From Acidobacteriota bacterium (GTDB lineage: Bacteria; Acidobacteriota; Blastocatellia; Chloracidobacteriales; Chloracidobacteriaceae): a stretch of DNA of 59,667 bases. The stretch is from positions 1-59,667 of the forward strand of contig JACQXX010000004.1 in the NCBI GenBank assembly GCA_016208495.1, in the 5' to 3' direction. Below are positions 1-8,351 of the stretch, one piece after another. How positions within the stretch are numbered: position 1 is the first letter of the stretch; each line of letters starts with the position of its first letter. The notes below the pieces were generated by a model. The model was not told the origin of the DNA, made no database searches, and worked only from the letters and a program-made list of their open reading frames with translations. Position numbers and translations under genes: made by a program.

Positions 1-120
1 GATATTGACCAGCACGCTGACTTTGCTGAGCAATGGATTCAATCACTGACTCAGACTGAAGCCTTACTCAAGGCTGGCATCTTATCAAAGAACTTTTGGT
101 TGAAATCTTTTTTCAAATAA
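1..120 (+). CDS. C-terminal end of an unidentified protein (partial)
   Basis: Frame 1 is open from the first base and ends at TAA (118-120), giving 39 residues that end in FWLKSFFK. It converges on the minus-strand ABC gene with only 15 bases between them, which fits a real gene end. Nothing in this fragment identifies a family. The start lies outside the window. Confidence 0.45.
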   Translation, partial: DIDQHADFAEQWIQSLTQTEALLKAGILSKNFWLKSFFK

Positions 121-135
121 CTTTTGCTAACTCAC

Positions 136-861
136 TTAGCTTCGCTGCTCGCGCAACCGCTTAAACACGGAAGACAAATCATCACCCGGCATGGTCAATA
201 GCCGTTCAAGTCGGTCAAAGGCAAAGACTTCGCCTCGATTAAGGATGAGGACCCGATGCGAAAAGGCTTCGGCGACTTCGAGAATTTGAGTTGTGTAGAC
301 CACAGTTTTGCCACGCGAGGCGGCCTCGCGCGAAAAGAGCTTCATGGCGGACATGCCCTGGGTGTCCATTCCGGAAGCAAACGGTTCATCAAGCATCAGG
401 AGTTCAGGCTCGGCGGCCATCAACGCGGCTAAACCAACTTTGTACGCCTGTCCACGCGAGAGCGTCCCGATGCGGGATTCCGCCAGCGGCAGCAAATCCA
501 ACCCGCGCAAAATATCCACCACGCGGTCTTCAATGCCGGCATAGGTTTTTTCATAGAGTTTCAGTACCATGCCGATATGTCTGATCGGAGTCAAGTCAGG
601 AAACAAAAACGGCATATCTGGCATAAAGGCAAACCGGCGGCGGAGATCAAGCCGGTCCCGGCGTAAGTGTTCGCCGTCAAATAAAATCTCTCCACTGGTA
701 GGCTGCACAATTCCAGCCAGGCACTGCAGGAGCGTGGTTTTCCCGGCACCATTTAACCCCAACACGGCTACAATTTCTCCTGGCTCAATCGTGGCATTTA
801 CCTCTTTGAGTGCGTCCAGAAGAAGATATCGCTTGGAAACCTGTCGAAGAGTAATTTCCAT
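136..861 (-). CDS. ABC transporter ATP-binding protein
   Basis: A 241-residue ABC ATPase that would energise a membrane transporter by ATP hydrolysis. Visible motifs are Walker A GLNGAGKTT (about residues 35-43), Q-loop region near residue 80, signature LSRGQ in place of LSGGQ (about 135), Walker B LLMLDEP (about 154-160) and a switch region near TTQILEVAEAFSHR. The single-domain architecture resembles ABC-2 type exporter ATPases. No permease lies next to it in the window, so the substrate cannot be inferred. The ATG at 861 is preceded by a weak CAGG. An inverted repeat lies upstream at about 880-975. Confidence 0.88.
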   Translation of the reverse strand: MEITLRQVSKRYLLLDALKEVNATIEPGEIVAVLGLNGAGKTTLLQCLAGIVQPTSGEILFDGEHLRRDRLDLRRRFAFMPDMPFLFPDLTPIRHIGMVLKLYEKTYAGIEDRVVDILRGLDLLPLAESRIGTLSRGQAYKVGLAALMAAEPELLMLDEPFASGMDTQGMSAMKLFSREAASRGKTVVYTTQILEVAEAFSHRVLILNRGEVFAFDRLERLLTMPGDDLSSVFKRLREQRS

Positions 862-879
862 AACCTGAATGATGAACTC

Positions 880-976
880 TGAGTTATGAATGATGAGTTA
901 TGGGCGATGAATGTGCTCAGCAATTGCCGGTTAACCACATACCCTCTTCATAATTCATAACTCATCATTCTTCATT
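880..976. terminator. Inverted repeat between bioB and the ABC gene
   Basis: The left arm contains GAATGATGAGTTATG (about 888-902) and the right arm contains CATAACTCATCATTC (about 956-970), separated by about 50 bases. The arms are near-perfect reverse complements. The right arm ends just before the bioB stop, so transcripts of bioB could fold here. It may be a terminator or a degenerate mobile palindrome; it lacks a clear T-run. Confidence 0.4.
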
Positions 977-978
977 TT

Positions 979-2010
979 TTAACTGGTTGCCCGTCGCAAT
1001 TGCGTCAGCTTCATTGGACGCTCAACCGTGTCATTTGGTGCCGGTTTTATTTCAGGCAGCTTAATTTTCATGCCTAAATCCGCGAGCATTTTCAGATCGT
1101 CTTCGGCTGACCGGCCTCTGGTGGTGAGATAGTTGCCAAGCAGCATGCCGTTGGCACCAGCCATAAAGATCCACGATTGCATATCGCGCAGGTTTACTTC
1201 GCGACCACCCATCACAAAAATATCTTTGGTGGGCATCATCAACCGATAGACGGCAATGATTTTCAGGCATTCGGTTGGGGAAAGCCGTTCGACATCCGCC
1301 AGCGGGGTGCCTGGGCGCGGGTCGAGAAAATTCATCGGGATATGGTCAACATCCAGTTCACGCAAGGTAACCGCCAGCTCAACCCGTTGTTCGCGGGTTT
1401 CACCCATGCCGAAAATTCCACCGCAACAGACATCAAATCCCAGTTTTTTAGCTGACCGCACGGTTTCAATCTGGTCGTCATAGGTATGAGTGGTGCAAAT
1501 TTTATCAAAATGCGACCGCGAGGTTTCCAGATTGTGATGGACGTGCTGCATTCCAGCGTCTTTGAGAACTTGCAATGAGTTTTCAGTCAAAAGTCCCAGC
1601 GAAGCGCAGGCTTCGAGTCCTGCATCACGGACGGCTCGAACCGAATCGGCAATTTGGCCCAGGGCTTTGGGTTCATTCACGCCACGCGTGGCCGTGACGA
1701 TGCTGAATTCAGTGGCGTGTGCGGCAGCGGCGGCACGGGCGTTTTCAGCCACCTGCTGAGGTGTCATCAATGGATAGCGAGAAGCTTCGCCGGAATAATG
1801 AGCCGATTGTGAACAAAACGAGCAGTTTTCAGGACAACCACCGCTTTTGGCATTCACAATCGAACACATCCGGACTTCGTTGCCTTTAAAATGTTCGCGG
1901 ACACGTCCGGCGCGGGCAAATACTTCAAACAGGGCCGCGCCTTCCAGATTCATTAGATTGAGGGCTTCTTCGGCGGAAATGCCTTTCGGGTCAAATGCTT
2001 CGCAGACCAT
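979..2010 (-). CDS. bioB: Biotin synthase BioB
   Basis: A 343-residue radical SAM enzyme that inserts sulfur into dethiobiotin, the last step of biotin synthesis. The radical-SAM cluster motif appears as CPENCSFCSQS, with the CxxxCxxC cysteines at about residues 59-66. Later family motifs also fit, including HNLETS, CCGGIFGMGET and FLDPRPGTPL near the active site. The frame is open upstream to 2133, but the ATG at 2010 is chosen because it has GGAG nine bases upstream and gives normal BioB length; the extra 41 upstream residues are not BioB-like. No other biotin genes are in the window. Confidence 0.96.
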   Translation of the reverse strand: MVCEAFDPKGISAEEALNLMNLEGAALFEVFARAGRVREHFKGNEVRMCSIVNAKSGGCPENCSFCSQSAHYSGEASRYPLMTPQQVAENARAAAAAHATEFSIVTATRGVNEPKALGQIADSVRAVRDAGLEACASLGLLTENSLQVLKDAGMQHVHHNLETSRSHFDKICTTHTYDDQIETVRSAKKLGFDVCCGGIFGMGETREQRVELAVTLRELDVDHIPMNFLDPRPGTPLADVERLSPTECLKIIAVYRLMMPTKDIFVMGGREVNLRDMQSWIFMAGANGMLLGNYLTTRGRSAEDDLKMLADLGMKIKLPEIKPAPNDTVERPMKLTQLRRATS

Positions 2011-2196
2011 GCAAATTCTCCAAATTGTGTGGAAAGTAAAAAACAAAGGACAAAGGGGACGACTCATTGTTGGTGCTCTGTGGCTGTGAGTCAATAGAGC
2101 CGAGCGAAAGAGCGAAGACAAAGCGAGTCGCACGTCGTCAATCCAGTGCCACCTGCGTTAAGTGTTCCCAGTCACCAAAGAGAACGTGGTTGATCT

Positions 2197-2406
2197 TTAG
2201 GGAGCGTTAAAAAATAAGTTCCTGGGGCGAGTTCTGCCACGTCCAGGTTTTGGTTTTGCACCGCGAAGCGTTGCCGTTCGGATAGCCGGTGGTAGCTCCC
2301 AAAACCTCGCAACCACCGGCTATCCAAACGGCAGCCTTTCAGGATGCTCAATCCAAATGCCTGATTCCCAAACGAAAACGGGAAGTTGATTTTTTACAAT
2401 CCCTTA
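2197..2406. mobile_element. MITE-like element E, copy 1 (210 bp)
   Basis: This stretch is shared with 27040-27373. The ends form imperfect terminal inverted repeats of about 26 bp: left TTAGGGAGCGTTAAAAAAT, right (reverse complement) TAAGGGATTGTAAAAAATC. A second inner palindrome is built on GGATAGCCGGT / ACCGGCTATCC. It has no coding capacity beyond accidental reading frames. It sits between bioB (start) and the AarF-like gene (stop). Non-autonomous transposition is inferred from the TIRs and the second copy. Confidence 0.65.
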
Positions 2407-2441
2407 CCTGGAAGAATTCTTGTCTGACTCTTTGCTACTCG

Positions 2442-3962
2442 CTACTCACTCTGAATTGGCAGGGCCGGAGTATTTGGGGTTGGGCGGAGGCGGCGCGTGA
2501 CGTCGCTGACGAAATTGCGGACCACGGTGACTTTTTTGCGCTGGGTGAGGCGACCAAGGAAGGCGTCAACCTGTTCAGCCACCACTTCAGCCGTGTAGCG
2601 GAGTGCTGTGGCAAAGGGAACGATCCGGGCAATGATGCGCAACCCGACTCGTTTGGCAATCGGAACGGCATCGCGAATGCTGTCAAAGTTATCGTCAAAA
2701 CGAATGGCAACACCTTCGATCAGTGTGCCCATTCGCATCAGGTAGACCATCTGGCGTGGCATTCGGAGATGATGCAGGATCCGGGTCTTTTCAAAAAGTT
2801 CTTCAACGGCCTGCTGAACCTGACGCTGGTGGGTGCGCACCAGAAATCGAAGGTTCAAAATTGTCTCGGTGACCATCCGCAAATCATCGGTTGGGGCATC
2901 GGTGGCAACCATCCCGAGCAGGTACAGTTTGCGGGTGACTTCGTCATAGTCATTATTATTGGCTGCCAGAATTAACCCCAGAAAATCGTCGCGTGTGACC
3001 GGGTCAAATTCATCCATCATGCCGTAATCAAGCAGGATGATCTGGCCCTGACGATTAATGAGTAAGTTTCCAGGATGCGGGTCGGCATGAAAAAAACCGT
3101 GGACGAGCAACTGGGAAAAGACGATTTCAAGCAGGCTTTCGATCAACTCATTTAAATCTACACCATAAGTGCGAATGGTCTCGACCTGATCAATGCGAAC
3201 CCCTTCGCAAAATTCCATCACCAGTAAATCTTCATAAATCAGTTCTGGAATCATTTCCGGGATGATCAGCCGTGGATGGCGAGGTTCCTGGGCTCGAATC
3301 CGATCAGCATTGGCGGCTTCGATTCGGAAATCAAGTTCGGCGACCACCATGCGCTTAAATTCACTGAGTAAAACTTCAAACCCTCGATACAGGTAATGCG
3401 ACCCAAAGATCGGGCGAATCCAGTCCATCAAAATAGACAGGGTCGAAGTGTCAAGCAGAATGGTTTCAACCACTTGTGGCCGACGGATTTTGACCACCAC
3501 GTCACGGTTTTGATATCTGGCACGGTGGACCTGTCCAATCGAAGCCGAGGCAATCGGTGTGGTTTGGAGCGATTCGAAGATGTCGGATGGAGCTTTTCCG
3601 GTATTTCGGCGGACCGTGGCTTCGACATAGTCCCAGTTGGCGGCTGGGGTTTGATCAAGGAGGCGGGAAAATTCCTGGGCGTAGAGTTTGGGAAGGAGGT
3701 CTTCGCGAACCGCCAGAATCTGGGCCAGTTTAATAAAGGCCGGGCCCAAATGGCCGAAGATATTGACCAGCCATCGTGCCCGCCGATGATGTGCGGCAAG
3801 CGAAAGATCGCGGGGCACGCCCCATTTGATAAAACGGCGATGATCTCGCAGGAAACTGATCAGAAATGGCGACAGCAAAAATGTGACATATCCAAACCGC
3901 CATCCTGATCGAAATGCCTGGGAAAAATTGTGGGTCAATCGGGTCAACGTGGAATTGGTCAC
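2442..3962 (-). CDS. AarF/ABC1/UbiB-family atypical kinase
   Basis: A 506-residue member of the ABC1/UbiB atypical protein-kinase-like family, linked to ubiquinone or other quinone and lipid metabolism. Family marks are the nucleotide-loop region SASIGQVHRA (about residues 138-147), the lysine in VVVKIRRP, the HADPHPGNLL catalytic-loop motif (about 300) and LLDYGMMDEF with the metal-binding Asp. The C-terminal stretch is hydrophobic and could be membrane-associated. The start is a GTG at 3962 with only a distant GAGG, so the N-terminus is uncertain. Its substrate is unknown. Confidence 0.9.
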   Translation of the reverse strand: MTNSTLTRLTHNFSQAFRSGWRFGYVTFLLSPFLISFLRDHRRFIKWGVPRDLSLAAHHRRARWLVNIFGHLGPAFIKLAQILAVREDLLPKLYAQEFSRLLDQTPAANWDYVEATVRRNTGKAPSDIFESLQTTPIASASIGQVHRARYQNRDVVVKIRRPQVVETILLDTSTLSILMDWIRPIFGSHYLYRGFEVLLSEFKRMVVAELDFRIEAANADRIRAQEPRHPRLIIPEMIPELIYEDLLVMEFCEGVRIDQVETIRTYGVDLNELIESLLEIVFSQLLVHGFFHADPHPGNLLINRQGQIILLDYGMMDEFDPVTRDDFLGLILAANNNDYDEVTRKLYLLGMVATDAPTDDLRMVTETILNLRFLVRTHQRQVQQAVEELFEKTRILHHLRMPRQMVYLMRMGTLIEGVAIRFDDNFDSIRDAVPIAKRVGLRIIARIVPFATALRYTAEVVAEQVDAFLGRLTQRKKVTVVRNFVSDVTRRLRPTPNTPALPIQSE

Positions 3963-4092
3963 CGGAAGTCGCTGCCTCGCGGAAATTGAGATTCACCGGC
4001 GACCTGAAACGGGAAATGGGGGATGATGATCTGGGACGCCGCTGGATACCGTTGCCTGGACCAGAAGACACCTGGAGGCTGGCGGTTCAGCC

Positions 4093-5334
4093 TCACACTG
4101 TAGCATCGAGGCGCTTGTTGTACCACTGAAGCCCGAGGGTGGCTACCGTCCACAAAAAACTGGAGGAAATAACAAACGACCAGGACAGGGTTTCAAGCGG
4201 AGCAAAAAACGCACTGACCAGACAGGCGGCGGTCAAGGCGATAAAAAACACCGTCGCCGCCGCCGTTCGAATCCACCGCAGGTGACGCAGCATGGTGATG
4301 CGGTTAATTTCAGCTTCCAGATAGTCTTCATCACTGCAGAGCCGGCCATAATAGGATGCTTCCCGGTTGGCCAATCGAGCCTGGGCGACATCGAGGGTTG
4401 AGTGGGCGGCGGTACTGTAGAAGTGGGCAACGTGGGCGAGTTTGCCGGATCGGAGGGCAATCTCAGCCATTCCGACATGGGCCCGAAACAGATTTGGGTC
4501 AAGTTCCAGGGCCCGTGCAAAGCACCGTGAAGCCCGATCATATTCCAGGCGTTCAAAATACGTCTCGCCGATACGCTCAAGCAATCGAGGTTCGTTTTGT
4601 GAAATCCGGGCGGCCAGGCGCAAACAGGCGCTTGACCGGGTGAGGAGTCGTGGGCCATCGAGGGCCGCCAGCGAACGCAGAAATCGCGCCATTTCATAGA
4701 GCAGATGCGGGTTGTTTGGTTCGCGCTGGTAGGCCACCATAAAGCAGTTCAATGCCTGCCGCATCTGGCCTGAAAGCCGTAACCCATTGGCGATGGAGCG
4801 CAAGAGCTGGGTGGGAAGTTTGGAGAGATGATCTTGTGGAAAATCAAAACTCTCGTAGCCTTCAACCCTGTCGAAATAGTAGAGCAATTCGCTGGATCGA
4901 GGATCAAGTTTATCTTCACCGACTGAGCAAAACAGAGCTTTGGCCAGTTGGGGATAGCCCGGTTCGCTTGAATTGAGCACAAATTCAGCGTTGCTGCCCA
5001 AAACCAGCGTGCGATAGCGATAGCGAATTCGGTCAGGTGGAAACCGGAGGCGGGTGGATTCAGTGGCGATCATTTCAATTTCGCCAATTGGCAAATACCA
5101 GTTTTGACCGCTGAATTGGGCCAGGACCCAGGTGATTGGCCCCGTTCGGGTGAGCGCGTTTCCATCAAAGACAATGCATTCCAGGTAGGAACAAAAATAG
5201 ATGGCAGCCGTGATAACCAGACCCAACCCGCCAATCCAGTACGAAAACCGATACAGCAAGGCCAGGGACAGCAGGCCCACAATCGCAGCCGTGATCAAAT
5301 AGAATCGTTGTCGAGTTCGGAGACGAAAAATCAA
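4093..5334 (-). CDS. TPR-containing membrane protein
   Basis: A 413-residue protein with two hydrophobic segments at the N-terminus (about residues 12-50), a middle TPR-like region with alanine- and leucine-rich helix pairs (about 180-330), and two more hydrophobic segments near the C-terminus (about 350-400). The likely topology is a TPR domain held at the inner membrane by hairpins at both ends. The start is a TTG at 5334 with GAGGG four to five bases upstream; no better start is visible. The family is not recognised and the role is unknown, though TPRs imply protein binding. Confidence 0.75.
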   Translation of the reverse strand: MIFRLRTRQRFYLITAAIVGLLSLALLYRFSYWIGGLGLVITAAIYFCSYLECIVFDGNALTRTGPITWVLAQFSGQNWYLPIGEIEMIATESTRLRFPPDRIRYRYRTLVLGSNAEFVLNSSEPGYPQLAKALFCSVGEDKLDPRSSELLYYFDRVEGYESFDFPQDHLSKLPTQLLRSIANGLRLSGQMRQALNCFMVAYQREPNNPHLLYEMARFLRSLAALDGPRLLTRSSACLRLAARISQNEPRLLERIGETYFERLEYDRASRCFARALELDPNLFRAHVGMAEIALRSGKLAHVAHFYSTAAHSTLDVAQARLANREASYYGRLCSDEDYLEAEINRITMLRHLRWIRTAAATVFFIALTAACLVSAFFAPLETLSWSFVISSSFLWTVATLGLQWYNKRLDATV

Positions 5335-5955
5335 GTCACCCTCAAGTGGTTCACAGAAATTTTGGAATTTGATTCCCTGAACAACAAAACCGGTGCTTGA
5401 CCTGCGGGCAGGTTTTTCTTCCCAACGTTGGAACAGGATCTTGAACGGTTGAAAAGAGAGTTTGTTATTCAGGTTTCAGTTATCTGGAAGATCAATAAGA
5501 TCCAAAGAAAACCTAGTTTACAAAAAGAACCAACTCAACACCGTCTCGATTTTGTAAAAAATGAAGCCGTCAGGAATCTGAGGCTGAAAAAAACCAGGGC
5601 TGAAGACATTGGGCTGAGGGCTAAGGGCTGAAGAAGTCGGGCTGAAGAAGACGGGTTGCAGAATTGGTTTCATTTCATCCCTCATCCTTCATCCTTCATC
5701 CTTCATCCTTCATCCTTCATCCCTTTGATTGCCCCAAGCCCTGATTTTTTCAGCCCTGGTTCTTAGGGACCCAGAAGAAAATAAAATCCCACTGAAATCG
5801 GGTTCAGGGTTCAGGGTTCAGGGTTTCGGCGATGAGTTGACTGATCCCACTCAAGATGAAGACTGGGGAACTGGCGGGTACCACTCAACGTGGAGTATCT
5901 GGCTCTGAACCCTGAACCCTGAACCCTGGTGGTATGATATTTCCATCCGACTCCC
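5335..5955. repeat. Intergenic region of heptamer arrays
   Basis: No convincing gene. It holds three short tandem arrays with a 7-bp period: TTCATCC (about 5675-5722), GGGTTCA (about 5800-5825) and CCCTGAA (about 5905-5928), plus degenerate 'gggctgaag'-type runs at about 5600-5660. The last two arrays are reverse complements of each other and could form a hairpin across about 80 bases. Confidence 0.7.
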
Positions 5956-8160
5956 TTAAAATTTCTTTTCAAACACAAAGGCTTTGACGATGGCCTGTTG
6001 TTCTTGTTGGAGGCGCTGGATTTCAGCCCGTGCATTCGCTTTAGCCTTCGTGAGTTCCTCGACACGCGTTTCCTGGTCGTTGATTTTGGCCACGTAGCGC
6101 GCAATCAACTGTTTGGCTTCCGAGGTTTCATTGAGTGTTTTGATGTTTTCGCGCAACCGTTCCTGGTCTTCGCCGATTTTTTCGATTTCTTCATCGGCCC
6201 GTTCAATCATTTCCTGAAGCTCTCGCCCTTTCTGGTTATTGGCGATGATTTTTTCCAGAACCGTGCGAGTGGTTTCATCCACATAACCTTTTTCAAGAAA
6301 GTATTCGAGGTTTTCACGGACCAGATCACTGAACGAATAGGAGTCCATTGTGGCTTGCTGTTCAGAAATGACAAATTCTTTGGTTTCACGTGGACCCAGT
6401 TCGAGCCGGAACCGGTTGACGGTTGGACTTTTTGACGGTGGTTCACCCATGTCTTTAGTCAAAGTCCAGCCCTGACGGATAGGGTGTTCGAGATAGACCG
6501 TTTTGGGGCGGTCAGTCTGGTTTGTGACGGTAAATTTCTTCTTTTCAACCAGATAGTAATGAATTTCAAAGGTGCCATAATATTTCCGCACCAGAAACAC
6601 TGGTTTTTGTTCCGATTCGGTTTTGGTCGTGACCAGCGTACCCAAATCAAGCGCATAGACAACAAACCGGCGTTCGCCCGGCTTACAGCGGTCAATGCTG
6701 CCTTCTCCGGCATAGGCATCGCTGTCCACCACTGTCAGAATCCCGCTTTCAAGCGTCAATTTGGTAGAGTTGAGCAGTCGCACGCCGTTCATCGGGCGCT
6801 CTTTGTTGATGGCTTCGTTGTAGAGCGACACTCGCTCGCCTTCGAGTTTTTCCTGCAGAATCGGCACCAGGGCTGACCGGTCACGCCGAACCGTCACTGG
6901 TTGCGAAACTTTGTATTCAAACAAATCTCCAATTTCGTTTCCGGTTGAAGTCGAAGTGATTCCAGCTTCACCGGTAGTGATTGCTGTACTGAGGGTTGTT
7001 GTTGGGCCGGTTGAATTATTGGAGTACACATTCCCTATAGTATTCACCCCAGCTTGGATTTGAGCCAGATTCAATTGACCTTGTGAGGCTGGCGACGGCA
7101 ATTCTTGAATCTGTCTTTGAGTCACGGTTGAGGTTTCTTCAGATTCTGGTGAGTCACCATCAGTCACTGAAAGATCTACCGGGTTGACATTCTGTGGGTC
7201 AAGGTGGACGTCACTGGCAATTGGAAGCACCGGGCGGTACCGGTAGAGCGGTTGCTGGAGCGGCTGAATGAATGACATCGGCGTCCCTGAAACCAGCGAG
7301 AGCGAGACGTTTTCCCAGTCTTCTTCGCTGATGTTGTCTACAATCGCCCATCCCTGGAAAAAGGGCTTTCCGCTGCTATCCATCACCACCCGATAGGAGG
7401 TTTTCCAAATCGGGGCGGCAATCGTGTAGCTTACGACCATTTCCCGCTGACCTTCACCTTCCGAAGTCACCACGATTGTTTTGGCGTCGCGGCGACGAAC
7501 AGCGGAGCTTGCATCGGTAAAGGTGTTCAGATCGCGTTTGGTGCCTTCGTCGAGGAGCTTCACACTCCGGATTTCAGCCAGGTCAACACTGGTGATTTCG
7601 CCACTTTCCGAGGCAAGCACCACCATTTGGGTGATAGTCGGAGGTTTGTCTTTTTCGACCGCCGGTGTAGTGCGGCGTTCGAGGCTTAAAATGGCGCCGG
7701 TGACCGTGCGATTCGCCGTTGTCAGGCTGATTTGAGCGCCCTGCAATTGCCGGAGCACGCCGGCCAGTCCACCGCGTGGGTCATTGTTGGCGGTTTCCGG
7801 TGGCATCGAGAACGGGATTTCTCCGAGCCGGGCTGATGGTGGGGCCGAAGAATTGTAACTGATCGCGCCAATCCGACCTTTGCCTAAATCAAGCACAACC
7901 ATTGATTTCAGCACATCGTCAATTTGCGATTGTTTAAACGGCAGATGGATTTCAGCATCTCCCGTGATCATCCCTCGTCGCTCAAAGTAGGCCACGCCAT
8001 TGCTATAAAGAATGACCTTCCGCAACGGAAGCGACTGGCCGTGAGTGGTTTCTGCCGTCGGTTTGGCCGCCGGACGTTTTTTGGCTGGTGTTTGGGCAAA
8101 TGTTTGACTGGAAATGGTCAAAAACAAGACCAGCAGGACAATACATCTTCTCTGGCACAT
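5956..8160 (-). CDS. Secreted DUF4139-type protein
   Basis: A 734-residue protein with a signal peptide (cleavage likely after about residue 22, TFAQ). The middle (about residues 225-600) matches the DUF4139 style seen in mucoidy-inhibitor-A-like proteins: YTIAAPIWKTSYRVV, a beta-rich core and LEHPIRQGWTL. The N-terminal module begins VILYSNGVAYFERRG. A Ser/Thr/Asn-rich linker sits at about residues 335-410, and the last 100 residues are coiled coil. GAGG eight bases upstream supports the ATG at 8160. The function of the family is not established; an envelope role is inferred from the signal peptide. Confidence 0.8.
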   Translation of the reverse strand: MCQRRCIVLLVLFLTISSQTFAQTPAKKRPAAKPTAETTHGQSLPLRKVILYSNGVAYFERRGMITGDAEIHLPFKQSQIDDVLKSMVVLDLGKGRIGAISYNSSAPPSARLGEIPFSMPPETANNDPRGGLAGVLRQLQGAQISLTTANRTVTGAILSLERRTTPAVEKDKPPTITQMVVLASESGEITSVDLAEIRSVKLLDEGTKRDLNTFTDASSAVRRRDAKTIVVTSEGEGQREMVVSYTIAAPIWKTSYRVVMDSSGKPFFQGWAIVDNISEEDWENVSLSLVSGTPMSFIQPLQQPLYRYRPVLPIASDVHLDPQNVNPVDLSVTDGDSPESEETSTVTQRQIQELPSPASQGQLNLAQIQAGVNTIGNVYSNNSTGPTTTLSTAITTGEAGITSTSTGNEIGDLFEYKVSQPVTVRRDRSALVPILQEKLEGERVSLYNEAINKERPMNGVRLLNSTKLTLESGILTVVDSDAYAGEGSIDRCKPGERRFVVYALDLGTLVTTKTESEQKPVFLVRKYYGTFEIHYYLVEKKKFTVTNQTDRPKTVYLEHPIRQGWTLTKDMGEPPSKSPTVNRFRLELGPRETKEFVISEQQATMDSYSFSDLVRENLEYFLEKGYVDETTRTVLEKIIANNQKGRELQEMIERADEEIEKIGEDQERLRENIKTLNETSEAKQLIARYVAKINDQETRVEELTKAKANARAEIQRLQQEQQAIVKAFVFEKKF

Positions 8161-8351
8161 GGTGATTTCCTCATAAAGGTATGTGTTTGACTGGGAATGA
8201 TTTATAGCTAAGAGAAATTACAAATGAAGAAATTACAAATAAAGAATAAAAGCTCAATCTTCAGTTCTTAGCCCCAAGCCCCAAGCCCTGAGCCCGTTTT
8301 CTTCAGCCCGACGTCTTCAGCCCCAAGCCCTGAGCCCCGGTTTTCTCAGCC

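Noticed and set aside
2289-2975. 228-aa plus-strand open frame
   Set aside because: Its start is inside MITE copy 1 and the rest is the antisense of the AarF-like gene; a related frame occurs in MITE copy 2, so it is a repeat translation.
5428-5631. 67-aa plus-strand open frame
   Set aside because: No SD, and it runs into degenerate repeat DNA; composition is not gene-like.
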